Assembly (NCBI GenBank): GCA_008828725.1
Contig: MEHQ01003257.1
Span: 124,001 to 188,000, forward strand
DNA: 64,000 nucleotides
From: Saccharina japonica
Lineage: Eukaryota; Sar; Phaeophyceae; Laminariales; Laminariaceae
Direction of reading: 5' to 3'
Under the pieces are notes generated by a model. It did no database searches and was not told where the DNA came from. It saw only the letters and a list, made by a program, of their open reading frames with translations. Shown in pieces: positions 27,101 through 37,174 of this stretch. A program made the position numbers and the translations under genes. The stretch's first letter is position 1; the number at the start of each line of letters is the position of its first letter.

Positions 27101-28916
27101 GCTGCTCAAACACTCAAACACACCAAGGCGCCCCCCTTCCCCGGCGGTCCCCTCTACCGCATTGTAACCCTACACGGGAAAACGGTATCAGGCTTCGTTT
27201 GGGTAGGCGGTCGGTTAACCTTTTATTACCAGTAGCCCAACATATTTCAAACCGAAAATCTGCGCTCATCGTGTGGTGTTTACTCGCTCGCCGTAAATCA
27301 CCCCTCTCCCCCCCCCCCCGCGGCACAATGATCCTTCGACCACCTACGTATGATATGATACGAATTATGTACCTCGTCACGAAGAGCGGCTTCCGTCTCC
27401 GCCCGAGCCCTGTCTGACTGGACCCTGTCCTCCTTCTCCGCCTTGGCCTCTTCTGTCACCTTCCCCACTTTGGCGAACGCCTCCGCGCGCTCGTCGAAGC
27501 GATGCCTCACGGTGTGGATGACGCAAGGGTTTGAGGTCGAGGCCAAAGCCGTGGCGAGACTGCAAAGCATGATATATGCAAATATATATACAACCGAGAA
27601 TTGGGCACCGGTATAATCGTAAGTATAAGTCACAAATCGTCCAAAAGTAAAGCGTTCAAAGGTGTATTGTATTTACTGTATCCGTATGGTCGGACTGACA
27701 TGTTTTTAAGGCACTTTCGTACGTGTATACAGCAGTATACAAGTTTACAGTACCGCCAGGGGTGTTTACTCTATGCCCCCCTTTTTCTCATTGATTTTCA
27801 CCACGAACTTTGCGCGTAACAGCAGCACTATTGATGGAACTTTGTGTGTAATAATCGTGCGCATACACTGCTGTGTACATAGCCAACTCGTAGTTGCGTG
27901 ATCATTAATAGTTAGCTTTCTTTATTGTCTGTACGGGAGATGATGAACCAAGCAGTTTGGGCTACGTACTATTACGAATAGTGCCTGTAGCAATATTTAT
28001 ACCGCGTACAGCTATAACGCACGCAGCAAGTGGTTGCAGTACAATTTGTCCAACCATGTACCTGAACCTCTCCTCCCCCCCTCTTATATATGTTCTCCCC
28101 CCCCCTCAGGTGTAGCTCCACGTGCAGGTATGTACCATATCACGAATCCCCGCCCCGGAGGAGCCCACTACTCGTACTCGTATCATACTGCTGTACCGTA
28201 GTCTTCGTGCAAGCTGCGTACGCCCACAGCAGTAGAGTGCCGACACCGATTGGCCGTTGATGTAAGAGGCTTCGGCCGGAAAAGAAAAACTGCCTATCAT
28301 ACATATGACAGTAGTGCAGTACTCCTATACCAGGTACTCCGTACAGAGCAGTATACGAACTGTGTTGTACTACTCGTACGAGTACTGCGCGTACGGTGGT
28401 AACCACATTTCGAGCAACATAAATAACCGGTACAAACTCAATCGAGCCCACACAACCGGGGGGGAAAGCCATCGTCGATGAATGCACGACGTGTATGATT
28501 TGTATGTGCCATATGTCTCCTTCCATATACATACTGCTGTACTACTCGTACTGTAGAAGGTTTTGGAGAACCAAGGGTTCCATTCCGACGTCAGACGACG
28601 GTGTCCACTCTCTCCACCCATCACCACCGACTGTAGTGCCAAAGCTGTCGCCCCTCCGCCCTGCAGCACGGGGGGCTAGTATGCGCATACAACAGAGCAC
28701 GTACGTACTCATGCAGTACGTATACGTATGATACCAGCACAGCAGCGGTACTATTAATCGATGTGGCGCGCTGTTCGTTCACCTCGCCAAGGCTTGGTGG
28801 ACATCTTTCTGCACCGCTTCTCGTCGCGTCAGACTCGCAAGCACATCTTCGTTGGAGAGGAGGCTGCCGACGCCTTCCTCCGCCGTTCTCGACAGCGGCC
28901 AGCCGGCAGCGTCCAT
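296..28916 (-). CDS. Large coiled-coil protein, 18 exons
   Basis: I do not recognise a family; function is unknown. Exons, high to low: 28916-28783, 27559-27373, 26343-26240, 25659-25585, 24394-24270, 22750-22614, 21839-21727, 20870-20691, 19040-18953, 17487-17420, 16323-16245, 14375-14262, 8433-8285, 6750-6666, 3666-3574, 2265-2194, 1168-866, 415-296. Each intron has GT and AG ends and the phases match at all 17 junctions, giving 2226 nt (741 residues plus stop). Most exons encode charged Ala/Glu/Arg/Lys-rich helix with heptad character, for example RLEEELEVADARW (exon 13) and SELTALRRTLDKTLEAAK (exon 11). Exon 17 breaks this with a Gly/Ser-rich stretch at about residues 636-682. The start is the Met of MDAAGWPLSRTAEEG. 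Exons 10 and 16 are short and were found by phase matching. The weakest points are the last exon (it could splice on beyond the window) and possible skipped in-phase micro-exons. A cytoskeletal, basal-body or organelle scaffold role would be a guess. Confidence 0.8.
2283..2389. mobile_element. MITE, CCATAGTAAATA family
   Basis: 107-bp element with terminal inverted repeats of the form TACGGGGGACCATAGTAAA. It matches 54363-54481 over its whole length and the two ends of 12477-13459. It lies in intron 15 of the coiled-coil gene, close to exon 16. Confidence 0.65.
2549..2646. mobile_element. piggyBac-like MITE, degenerate copy
   Basis: The inner sequence (CATTCAGAACTGAAAC, TCCCACACTAATTCCAAGTG) matches the reverse of the element at 11231-11319. 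The left TTAA is present; the right one has decayed to TGAA. Confidence 0.5.
3893..4498 (+). repeat. Family A repeat, full but corrupted copy
   Basis: Same order of motifs as 19280-19792, but with many single-base insertions (for example GCCGCCCGGACGCCGAGCGCG for the expected shorter form) and stretched homopolymers. This looks more like sequence error than decay. Confidence 0.75.
4498..4930 (+). repeat. Family B poly-G-led repeats, two copies
   Basis: G run, then TACTCATTTATTGCTTGCC, CATTTGACCAATTGACCA and GAGACGGAGCAC; second copy from 4828. Related to family A through the GTACTCAT...GTCATNTGACCAT frame. Further copies: 1940-2015 (-), 35003-35100 (+), 44865-44955 (-), 45815-45900 (+), 51930-52090 (-), 52117-52215 (+). 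Confidence 0.75.
6552..6594. repeat. CAA microsatellite
   Basis: 14 CAA units in intron 14 of the coiled-coil gene; source of poly-Gln, poly-Asn and poly-Val shadow frames. Confidence 0.95.
9150..9325 (+). repeat. ~180-bp dispersed repeat
   Basis: Carries GATGCGAGTCGACGAGGGAA, GATCTGAGTTACGACTA and AAGATAATAAATGGGAT. Other copies: 25093-25272 (+), 44075-44372 (-, split by the piggyBac-like MITE), partial 8048-8150 (-) and 60-125 (+). Confidence 0.75.
10121..10308. mobile_element. MITE, AAGATGTCGGGAGACA family
   Basis: About 188 bp; ends GCAGCCAAAGATGCCGGGGG and the inverse TCCCGACACCTTTGGCTGC. Matches 61198-61388 along its length, including CTTGACATGCCGTGACTGA and ACACCCTTGACAGCGCATG. Confidence 0.75.
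10929..10972. repeat. GGT microsatellite
   Basis: GGT units with one GAT interruption, in intron 12 of the coiled-coil gene. Confidence 0.95.
11231..11319. mobile_element. piggyBac-like MITE
   Basis: TTAA at both ends (11231-11234 and 11316-11319), with termini CCCCTTAAGAACC and the inverse of CCCATTCAGAACTG. TTAA target duplication with CCC-starting ends is the piggyBac signature; the family assignment is inferred from that alone. Confidence 0.65.
12477..13459. mobile_element. Short inverted-repeat element interrupted by Gag-bearing insertion
   Basis: The ends (12477-12558 and 13434-13459) match the two halves of the compact elements at 2283-2389 and 54363-54481: GGGAACCATAGTAA on the left, TATTTACTATGGACCCCCGTA on the right (split here only for description). 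In the other copies the halves are directly joined at ACCGTAGGT, so about 875 bp carrying the Gag-like frame is inserted here. I could not find a clean target-site duplication or paired LTRs. Confidence 0.6.
12584..13279 (-). pseudogene. LTR-retrotransposon Gag-like fragment
   Basis: An open frame reads as a Ty3/gypsy-type Gag capsid segment. It has a STWPEMTQALLDLL opening, an ANSIDEYARKTAIFNQKG stretch, a conserved VSACAMRFCTILSQFQ helix and a SLKEAIDRARS ending, the usual order in retrotransposon Gag. No zinc knuckle, protease, integrase or reverse transcriptase follows, so this is a remnant or a Gag-only non-autonomous element. A 25-bp near-identical direct repeat (core TTGTGTCTCGGGTTT) lies at about 12558 and 13133 and flanks most of the frame. 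The frame sits in an intron of the coiled-coil gene, same strand. Confidence 0.6.
14191..14252. repeat. ACAAC pentamer microsatellite
   Basis: 12 units starting only about 10 nt past the exon 12 donor of the coiled-coil gene. Confidence 0.95.
14745..14797. repeat. CGGT microsatellite at left palindrome edge
   Basis: About 13 GGTC/CGGT units running directly into an ambiguous base at 14798 and then the palindrome arm. Confidence 0.95.
15300..15378 (+). pseudogene. Inverted copy of coiled-coil exon 11
   Basis: 79 nt encoding SELTALRRTLDKTLEAAK and onward, with the same acceptor (AAAACAG) and donor (CAG|GTTAGT) as the genuine exon at 16323-16245, but on the opposite strand to the gene. It lies in intron 11 and cannot be used by the minus-strand transcript. 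Confidence 0.9.
15735..15895. repeat. CGGT microsatellite at palindrome centre
   Basis: About 40 imperfect CGGT units with TTGG and GATC variants on the left side. It produces a spurious PTDR-repeat frame on the minus strand. Confidence 0.95.
18019..18106. repeat. Long poly-G / GGGC tract
   Basis: Two long G runs joined by GCGGGCGGGC, in intron 9 of the coiled-coil gene. Likely length-variable and G-quadruplex prone. Confidence 0.9.
19280..19792 (+). repeat. ~510-bp poly-G-tailed repeat (family A), full copy
   Basis: Begins with a G run and GTGTACTCATG, then CGTAGTCATATGACCATAGA, GCATCCCTACAATGCCGGGA, later AATTTCTGGTGTGGCCACTT and GCCAGCTTTGGTGACCGCC, ending near another G run. Full copies also at 3893-4498 (+) and 55513-55966 (-). 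Fragments of its G-rich end occur at 3786-3890, 7760-7865 (-), 17600-17725, 19063-19255, 33225-33310 (-), 45325-45500 (-) and 48465-48620 (-). No convincing protein. Confidence 0.85.
21111..21197. mobile_element. Short MITE, ACCACTCTGA family
   Basis: Imperfect inverted ends: ACCACTCTGAGCGTAAATAT at left and ATATTTACGGCCAGAGTAGT at right, with GGGACC/GGTCCC inside. A related copy is at 21558-21643. In intron 7 of the coiled-coil gene. Confidence 0.6.
21558..21643. mobile_element. Short MITE, ACCACTCTGA family
   Basis: Ends ACCACCCTGACCCTAAATAT and TATTCCGGGTCGGAGTGGT, related to 21111-21197 and about 360 bp from it in the same intron. Confidence 0.55.
23130..23880. repeat. Inverted pair of elements with tRNA-like ends
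   Basis: Arms of about 350 bp (23150-23510 and 23520-23880) are imperfect reverse complements; for example TCTAATCAGTGCC with TTCTCCCACAAG recurs inverted as CTTGTGGGAGAA with GGCGCTGATTAG. Each outer end and the centre carry a tRNA A-box-like TAGCTCAGTGG or CTCAGTGGTCTA. B-box-like GATTCGAACCCC is at 23459-23470 and a degenerate form lies near 23800. There is no complete cloverleaf. In intron 5 of the coiled-coil gene. Confidence 0.65.
25093..25272 (+). repeat. ~180-bp dispersed repeat
   Basis: Same family as 9150-9325, about 85% similar by eye, uninterrupted. Confidence 0.75.
25395..25480 (+). repeat. tRNA-derived SINE head or tRNA pseudogene
   Basis: TGGTGGGTAGATCG (A-box-like), TTCTGAG as a possible anticodon loop and GGGTTCGAGTCCC (B box) are spaced as in a tRNA. 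The acceptor and anticodon stems are imperfect. A short direct repeat (GCCCAAC-GGTAGACCCTT, 25309 and 25492) flanks the segment. Confidence 0.5.
26032..26185 (+). repeat. ~90-bp tandem duplication
   Basis: Units share AACTTGCAACCGACAAAAA, AAGTGTCGGG and GCGCGAAAAACGTACAA. In intron 3 of the coiled-coil gene. Confidence 0.7.
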
Positions 28917-30372
28917 GGTTCCGCGACGCCGTGTGTATGTACACGAAGTGCTCTGGTATGACGTACGTAGTGTGTGTTGAAGAGTAGAGGCGGAAGACAT
29001 GAAGCAGGAACAACACAAAGTAGGGGGGCCGTCGGTTACTTCAAGTTGTCCCGCATTTTCAGCCGAGTAAAAAAAGGAACGAAATACGTATGCGGAATGA
29101 TTGCGGAAATGCGGCGTATCCTGTATCCTGTATCCTACCATCCTGCCTGGACGACTGGTATGTATACTCGTATACGTGATACGTGCCATACCTTGTTTGT
29201 TGATACTCGTACACGAGTAGTAGGTACGAATCTGTTGACTCGTTCGTATGTGTCACCTTGTATGATACGAAGAGTATCCTGTGTCCTGTACCCACGTCCT
29301 GTACTCGTATATTGTACCACTATCCTGTGTCTAGCCTGCATCCTGCATCCTTTATCCTGTATCCTGTCCCACAAGTATCCTGTACCTGGTATGGTGTATC
29401 TTATATATGCCAGGTGCAGTACACCAGTGTGTATCCCTTCTACAAGGCCTCTGGGCTCTCGCGTAAAAAAAAAGTTAACGCCCCCTTCTCCGAACAAGGG
29501 TGCCGCACTGTGAAACAAATAACGAACAAATATCTACAGTAATAAGTCTAATTTCAAGTAATTTCTCCCCAAAACGGGAGTCTGGTCCTAAATGTTAATG
29601 TCCGAAAATATCGTCGTTAGGCTGGAACTCCCATGCTCAGGGAACAGGGCAGATGCCTTGCACGTATGGGCTATAAATCATATATGGGCAGGCGTCAAAT
29701 AGAGTCTCGCTTTTACGTCATACGTCGCCCATATAGGTACAGTATAGATAGGTACCCTATAATAAAATAGTCGCCCTAAGCCATTTTCTGAAGGAAATAT
29801 CTCCCCCTGCCCCCCAAAAGAGAGACCCAAGCAAATATCCCTGTCCCTTACTTTTAGGAGTCCCGCCCGAAGGTGGCATATTTGAACATCGTCAAGAACA
29901 GTCCCCCCTACCAACAATACTAAAAAAAATAGTGTAGTACGGCAAAAAAAAATTAGTTAACCTCAATTCCGAGTACTTTCCCCCCGAAACGTTCTGCGTG
30001 TACGAGTATGAGCATTAAAATGTGCCTCATATTTGTTTCTTTGCCTTAGTGCGGGCCTTAACGCCCCCTGGGGCGAGCCTTAAAGGCTACCTGGTACGTC
30101 GTAATCCCTTCCCGTACTATGTTGCAGAAAAATCCCTGTACCAGGTATATATGACTTTTGAAGTGAAATTACCACGAGTTCCTATACGAATTTTTAAGTT
30201 CCTATTAAAAGTTTGGTTCATGCACTGGGCCATGCCTTCCTTCCCCTGTGTATCAACCCTCGAAAAAAATGTCCTTCGTTTTCCCATCATTGCCCTCACC
30301 GCACCCACAAACCGTTGTACACCCCTACACGACAGCACCGCATCGGCCCTATACTCTCAGCTCCCGGCTTCG
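28917..30372. other. Intergenic, no gene seen
   Basis: Upstream of the coiled-coil gene start. Contains an irregular ATCCTGT minisatellite at about 29115-29400 and fragments resembling the CCCCAAAACGGGA ends of the piggyBac-like family at about 29525-29610 and 29945-30000. No coding exon supported. Confidence 0.6.
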
Positions 30373-30374
30373 TA

Positions 30375-31582
30375 CAGTGGGGGGGCCTATATAAGGCGGT
30401 ATAGTGTACCAAGGTTTTTGACCGCCTTATCTCGAAAGACCGCCCTATTGGAGATAGGGCGGTTGACCGCCCTATTGGGCTTTTGGTGATATCCCAATAA
30501 GGCGGTAACCGCCATATTGAGTGCATACAGCCTTTTAAGGTACAGCACAGAGTGCCTCTGACCCAGAAGACGACGCAGAGGGCCTCACGAAGAGGGATAT
30601 CATACGTGTGCTCGGAGAAGGAAGGTACAGCGTTGCAGCAGTACCAGTGCTGAACCCAGTAGGGATGTGATACTGCTGCCTATACCTCGCTCAAAAGCTA
30701 GGCCCTGACCCATTTGGTGGGCATAGCGATTGACATAATTGGCTCTACCAGGTATGTACCATAAGCAAAGCTATACCTGGTAAGCTGGAGTGGGCACGTG
30801 CCATTAGGATTATGGGCACAAGGGGTGGCAAAACAAGAGAAAATATGCCATAGGCAGCCTATGCCACCCTCATTTTTGGCGTTGGGTTCGTTGAAAGCCC
30901 GGACTAGATGCCCAGTCGGCATCGGGAACTTCGCCGAATACTTAAACAGCATCAAATCGGTTGACTTATATGCATTCGATTCAGCATTTCAGCAGTTGGT
31001 TCATGTCACACCCCGCATATGCGTTTAAATACACCCTGACACACGAACAAGTCTTAAACGCAAGCCGCTGCAAGCGCAGCGCATATATTATTACACTGTA
31101 TGCCCACACTGTGGAAAAATGGCCAAACCCTGGTGCCATAGTTCGCTCTTTTGCTCAAAACCGACAAAAAAACATGAACGACCCCCAAAAAGATGGCTGA
31201 TGGCTACCAAAACCTAAGCCAAAACTGTGGGAAAATGGCCAAACCCTGGCGCCATAGTTGGCTTGTCTGGACTCGTGCCATTCCGAAAAAGTGGGTACGA
31301 AAAATAAAATAAAACATGAAATGGGTCAGGGCCTATCAAAAGCAGCACCAGAGCGAGGTTTGGTACTGATGTGGAGGCGAAAGTGGGCCGTGGATAGGGC
31401 TGTGGCCGCTCTGAATAAGGCGGTAGGCGCCCTGAATAGGCGGCTACCGCCTTATACAGGGTCCGTTGCTATATAGGGCGGTAGCCGCCCTATTCGCATC
31501 TTCTGTCGTGTCAAGCCGATTTTGACCGCCTTATCTCGAACGACCGCCTTATTCAGACCGCCTTATATAGGCCCCCCTACTG
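30375..31582. mobile_element. Tc1/mariner-like non-autonomous element with nested insertion
   Basis: Termini CAGTGGGGGGGCCTATATAA and the inverse of CAGTAGGGGGGCCTATATAA are flanked by TA on both sides (30373-30374, 31583-31584). About 150-200 bp at each end is made of repeated and inverted ACCGCC(T/C)TA-type words that can form stem-loops. No transposase frame is seen. The hAT-like element 30699-31335 is nested inside. Confidence 0.75.
30699..31335. mobile_element. hAT-like MITE nested in the mariner-like element
   Basis: Perfect 17-bp terminal inverted repeats TAGGCCCTGACCCATTT and a perfect 8-bp target duplication TCAAAAGC at 30691-30698 and 31336-31343. The interior holds a ~50-bp direct repeat (TGGCCAAACCCTGG-GCCATA, near 31113 and 31232). 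No coding sequence is recognised. Confidence 0.85.
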
Positions 31583-31584
31583 TA

Positions 31585-33836
31585 GCGCTATACTGCGGCC
31601 TCCGTCGAATATCTCATTCACTTCATTCACCTGAAGTCTCCTTCCGAGCGTGCTGCTGGTGGAGTTTTTGGGGCGGTTCATGGTTGCTAGCTGCTGCTTT
31701 GTGTGTTTGTTGTTGTTCTGTTTGTTCTGTGTATCACGCGCTTGGATGGCACTACCTTGTCGTAATCGTTTGCGGTGCGTTTACTCTACGAGTATCAAGA
31801 GCAATTGATTGGATCGGACGTACACATTGATTGGGACTTTCCACAACAGAGACCCCAGTGAAAACTCTGGGGAAAAATGCCATGAACCACCACAGAGAGA
31901 ACCTCAGTATAAACAAGCTAAGGGAAAAGCCATGAAATGAAACACACGAAGCACCAACCAAGTTATAATTTGACGCTTTTTGTTGGTGGCGCTTGAACCG
32001 TGTACGATAAAACAACAAGGGCTATATACATTTCTCAGATGGCGAATGAAAAAATACCGAAGTTAGCAAATGGCGCCGTGCATATGATACATCGCTCAAT
32101 GTAGCGATTACCCAGCATCTCGTTTCTCGGCCCTATAAGTACGTATTTGGACCAGGGGTCAGACAGACAGGTTTGGAGTTTCCGATGTAGATAACCCTAG
32201 GTAAGCCTACGGAACTACTATTAATAGTGACGGGCACTATCTATCTGCCGACCCTTTTTTTGCCTGTAGACTCGTTCGTCCCACCAACATCTGCCCGCTG
32301 AGCCAAAACTCACACTTCGTGCCTGCATCACCGTGCCATCTATCCTGCCACATAAAAACCTCCGCTTGAGCGAGGTTGGCAACCATCGACTAACTTGGTG
32401 CCAATCAGCGATCGATCAGCAAGACGTGCGAGCTGGATCGCAGGATTTTTGCGAGCCCAATAAAAAAGACGTACCAGTACAAAACAGGCGAGTACCAGCA
32501 GGTGCAACCGATTTTCCCCGCGTGTCTCCAAAAATAAGTTAGAGAAATTTGTACTTCGATGCGGTAACCTCAATAATTTTATGTGCTGATGGTGCCTGTG
32601 GTTTGGAGCGTGCTCGAGTAGGCACCATCTCCGCACAGGCAAGGGAAAATCCCCGAGAAATAGATGTATCATCCCGCGTAAGACGCTATTAAAGCTCAGC
32701 GGTGCGTATTCCAAGGTGATTACTGGTACGGTGATATCGCACGTGAGAACGAGAAAAAGGAAAACCACTTTGTACATTATTTTTGTTGCTTGTCATATGA
32801 TATGCCTGTACGCAGACTACGCCACCAGGCCGCCATCTCGGCCCAGCACAAGTGAACCAACACAAAACAAAACAAAACAAAAAAGGGGCTGTGTACATGC
32901 ATCCTACCGCCCCCCTCTGAACGATCTCCAAACTGACCGCCGACTCGCATAAAGCTTCGCGTGTACAAAACACAAACACACGTAAAAACGCCCCGGCAAA
33001 AATAGTCTTATCTCCCAAACGTTATTGCTTCGTTGTCTCGACAACTCGCCGCCCGAAATGGGCCAGATTCAGCGGTTTCCTCTCTTCTACATGAAACGCC
33101 GAGCTGCCGTTGAATCATCGTTTCCGAAAGACAAAGCATATGACACCGGCCGGCCAAAACCGAGCCGTCAAAAATGTGCAACTCGTGGGCAGGCGCCCCG
33201 CATCCCTCGAGTAGCCCCCCCCCCGGGATACGACTACGGCCATGCATAAATATGAAGTACACCCCCCCCGCTCCCCGGCCATGCATGACATGAGTACACC
33301 CCCTCCCCCCCTCTTCTCCAGCATCTGGAGCGTCGAGTTAGTAGCTCTCCAACGGCCTGCGGACGGCGCAACGGCACGGGAAACCGATGGGAAAAGTTGT
33401 GGCACCGATAAGTTTCGTCCTGTAGAGAGCCACCAACCGGCAGCAAATGTTAATTAAATACGTACGTGTCCCGTGGGGAATAAGCCACCATAAGGATCTT
33501 ACCCCCTGGAAGGCACTGGGGGCGCACGCGACAACGCAGAGGGTACTACACCCAACGATATGGTCCGAAATAGTCATTACAATTGGCCCCCGAAAAAGGG
33601 GGGGGGGGGGGGGGGGGGGCTCGCGCTGCTCGCATCTTCTCGAGAGACGAAACGATACGAGTTGAACATGATTTGGCCGAAAAATAAGAGCGGTGGCTTG
33701 GGCCGCGCGCAGCCTCTCACGAAAAACGGAGCAAAGCACAAGCACTCCGTTGTCGGTCGGCCTATACTATAGTCAAGCATGGTGGACCCGCGATGGTCAT
33801 CGACTTTCTCGCGGAGAGGCGACCGCCCCGGCCTAT
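31585..33836. other. Intergenic, no gene seen
   Basis: Between the mariner-like element and the 3' end of the fibrillin gene. Only an AAAAC run (about 32862-32883), a family A fragment and a G run (33598-33619) stand out. Confidence 0.6.
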
Positions 33837-36800
33837 TCACCTGACGTAAATGTACAGCTCCCCCGCCTTGTCGCGCATGACGCGCATGCCACCGTCAACG
33901 TACGCGACCGTCTGCTTAGTCACTGGCACGTCCCCCATCACCTTGTGAGTAGGGACAGGGCGGCAGAAAACAGTGGGAGGCGTGTGGGCGGGCGGGCGGC
34001 ATGGCGGGAGGCCTGTGTCGTCAGCGAAAACAAATTTGTGCGCAGACTGACACACAGCAGGCGGGGATAAGAGTCGTGCTCCTCCCCCCCCCCCCCGGCT
34101 TGCTCCAAAGAACTCGTCAACATAACCGCTTGCTTGCCTGCCTGCCTGCTTCAGCGAGGTGCACTTTGCACAGCGGCACCCTCACGAACACGACCGCGGC
34201 TGGCGTGCCGTCGAGTACCAAAGAAGGACGAAAGGGGGGAAGACCCACCACTTTACCTTCGGCAGATGCGTTCTCTACTAACTTCTGAGGCGGTGTCGGG
34301 GCACGACGGGGGAAAACGAACCCAAACCCCGTTGCCGACCACAGAGAAGCCCACAAACCTAGCTACAGGAGCCTGCCTACAGCTTGGCTCGGTCGGTCAT
34401 GGGTCGGGCCTACAAGGTGCCAAGGTGCGCGGGCAACAGCAGGCCCTCCGAGCCAACCCAAGGGTGTCGTCTGCTACCGCTGTCGGCACCGCGGTCCCGT
34501 GATTACTCACCATCTTAGCCGCGTCTCCGGTGGGAAAGTCCTTGCCCTCGAAGAACGCTCCCGCAAGCGGAAGCAACGGGACGTCTTCCACCGCCTTGAG
34601 CTTCGTGGACTCCACAGTGAGCTGCCGAAACACGCAAAGGGGGGCGCAAAAGGAGCAAAAAAAAAAGGACGTTGCCAAGAGAAAAAAGAGAAAGAACGTG
34701 AAACGGGCGCCAAAGGAACGGCTACCGGAAGATTTCAACAATCCAGGACCGAATCGAGTGACGGCAACGCAGGCCTGGCGCTGGGTACGGGTCCAACGAA
34801 GCACCTTGTGCTTCGCGCCCTTCACGTCCGAATACCTCGAACCATCCCGGAAACGGTACTCGCTGTGGCGGTCCTCAACGCGACGCTGACCCGTTAGGCC
34901 GAACGATACCGCCGCATGGTGTTCATCCGACCGCGAGACGAAGGTTACGGGCGAGAGGTGAGGCACAGCACACCACAGCAGTAGTACAAGAGACATGTAG
35001 TACGGGGGGGAGGGGGGGGGGGGGGTACTCGTTTGTTGCTTGCCTTGGTCATTTGACCATTTACCACGCCTCCCTTTCAAGACGGGGCACCATGTATTCG
35101 GGGGGGGGATAAAACCGAGGCGAAGCGGCACGCAGTAGTCGGCTGGGCTGGCGCCAGCAAATACCAACTCAGCGCACGCGCCGCGCCGTATATATATCGT
35201 CGATTGTCTCATATATTGTCGAAAAATTACCCTTCAAACGACACCAGCCGAAAGGCACACACGAGATATTTTTAAAACATTCAGTGACCGGCCCCGCACA
35301 TACCTCCACAACCTCGTTGTTGTCCCCCGAGAGGACACAGCTCGCCCTTGTCGCAATACATCCCCCAAACGTTGGTAGGAGCTTCCAGAAGCCCACCAGC
35401 GGCACAGAAGTGAGAGGAAGAATTATCAAGTCCACCTGACATAAGGTGAAGGCAAAAGCCCAGACAACCGCCGAGGGACGCGAGGTGGGTCCAAAATATT
35501 AACAATTGAAGCCCGCTCGTGGCGTAGCACTGTAATAGCAACATCGCGGGGTCAAAATCCGAGCAAGAATGGCACGGCAACTGCGCCGGAAGAAACACGC
35601 CACAGCGGGCCGGGTTTTTGCAGGTAGAGCCAATCAAGGGCAGCGCAGCACAGCGGTGGGGCACCACGTGATCAAGACAAAAAACTCGAAGCAAACGACG
35701 AGAGAGCCAGGTGTGTAGGTGCAGTATGTATGTACACAAGCACGCGCGGTTAAGTACTTTCAAGCTTGAAAGGCTGTGAGGGGGGTCACTGACTACGAGC
35801 CCCGACAAGACAACAGACCTACGCGAATCTCTTGCGGGGGATAAGGAGCGACACAGCACTGAACCCACTACTACTACTACTACCAGAAAGGGGTGCGCCG
35901 CAACAGGACCCATGTGGCGGTGGCCTCGACTGTACGCCTCGGGGGCGACAACTCATTTTATCGCTGCATCCAACAGCCTCCATAGTGGCGTGTCCGGGAT
36001 ATATCCCGCGCTCTTTAAACCCGACGCAGTGTATCCGCTTTTTGCGCGCGCACACCCTTTTCACAACCCGACACATGCCATGACAGAGGTGCACCATGGG
36101 TTTTTCTGAGCTCCTCTCACTCAGGAAGCTCCGTATGTACCTACCTCACCGAACTAATCGATTTTGGAAGACGATAAAAGGTACTTCTACCCGAAGAACA
36201 ATATCATGACCTTCAGTATATGTACCCTGATTTTGCTTTCGCCAACACATGACCTTCAAGTATACCCTGATTTTGCTTTCGCCAACACAAGAATGAAAGA
36301 AGTCCGACGACTTTTGAGTGAGAAAGGGTCTCCATCCTTCAAAAAACGTTTCTGCCCAAAAAGTGCTACCTCTATTGTGGCACGCGTCAAGCGTAACCAA
36401 AAACAAAAATAGGCAAAACGCAACGAGGTGAGGCTCCTATTCTGCGCCATAGAAGAGCACTGATTGATTGCAACCCTCACCTCGGACTCCAAGGAACCGC
36501 TGCCGCCTCCCGATGTAGTCTCCAGGGCGGTCGCACTCCCGTCCCCCTCCACCTCCCCCTTCCCCTCCCCCTCTGCTGCCGCGGACGCCTCGCCCCCGGA
36601 GCTCTCTACGCTACGTGGGACCGAGTCAATAAGGTCTAAGGTCTGGCAAATAATTGCGGACGAAAAAAAAAAAGGAGGGGTAGACCGGAAGATACCAATA
36701 ATCGGCATCCAGAGTGACGTTAGGGAAAAATCGAAATGCTAGCAATTCTAGAGGTGGGGTGCGGCAAAGAGAAGGTGTCTTATTGTGTTGGAGTACGAAT

Positions 36801-37135
36801 ATATACAAGATCACCGCGCCGAGGGGGTGGCCGCTTGTGCGGCGGGAGCGTAACGTCCTACAACAGACCCTGCCCGTAATATAAAACACAGTAGTGCAAG
36901 CATCAAGTACATATCAAAACTATCACTACATACCCTGGTACGTATATATACAGCAGTACGCTGCGACATTGTTACGGGTTCAATTAACCATCGCACCTGC
37001 GTGATGCGGCCGATAGAGCTGGCGCCCCACGAACCCGTCTGCAGCTGGTGCAGCTTGAAGAACAGGTTGGACTTTTCTGGGTTGTCGTAGCCCGCCTCCA
37101 CCTGATGTGACCGTTGCATCGAAACCACCGGGGCG

Positions 37136-37174
<39 letters not shown>

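Noticed and set aside
34117..34356. Minus-strand frame as an extra fibrillin exon
   Set aside because: Exons 6 and 7 join in phase without it and the joined sequence follows the family pattern.
34760..34930. Open frame upstream of fibrillin exon 6 (GLTGQRRVEDRHSEYRF)
   Set aside because: It is in frame with exon 6 but lies in the intron between two exons that already fit; no family similarity.
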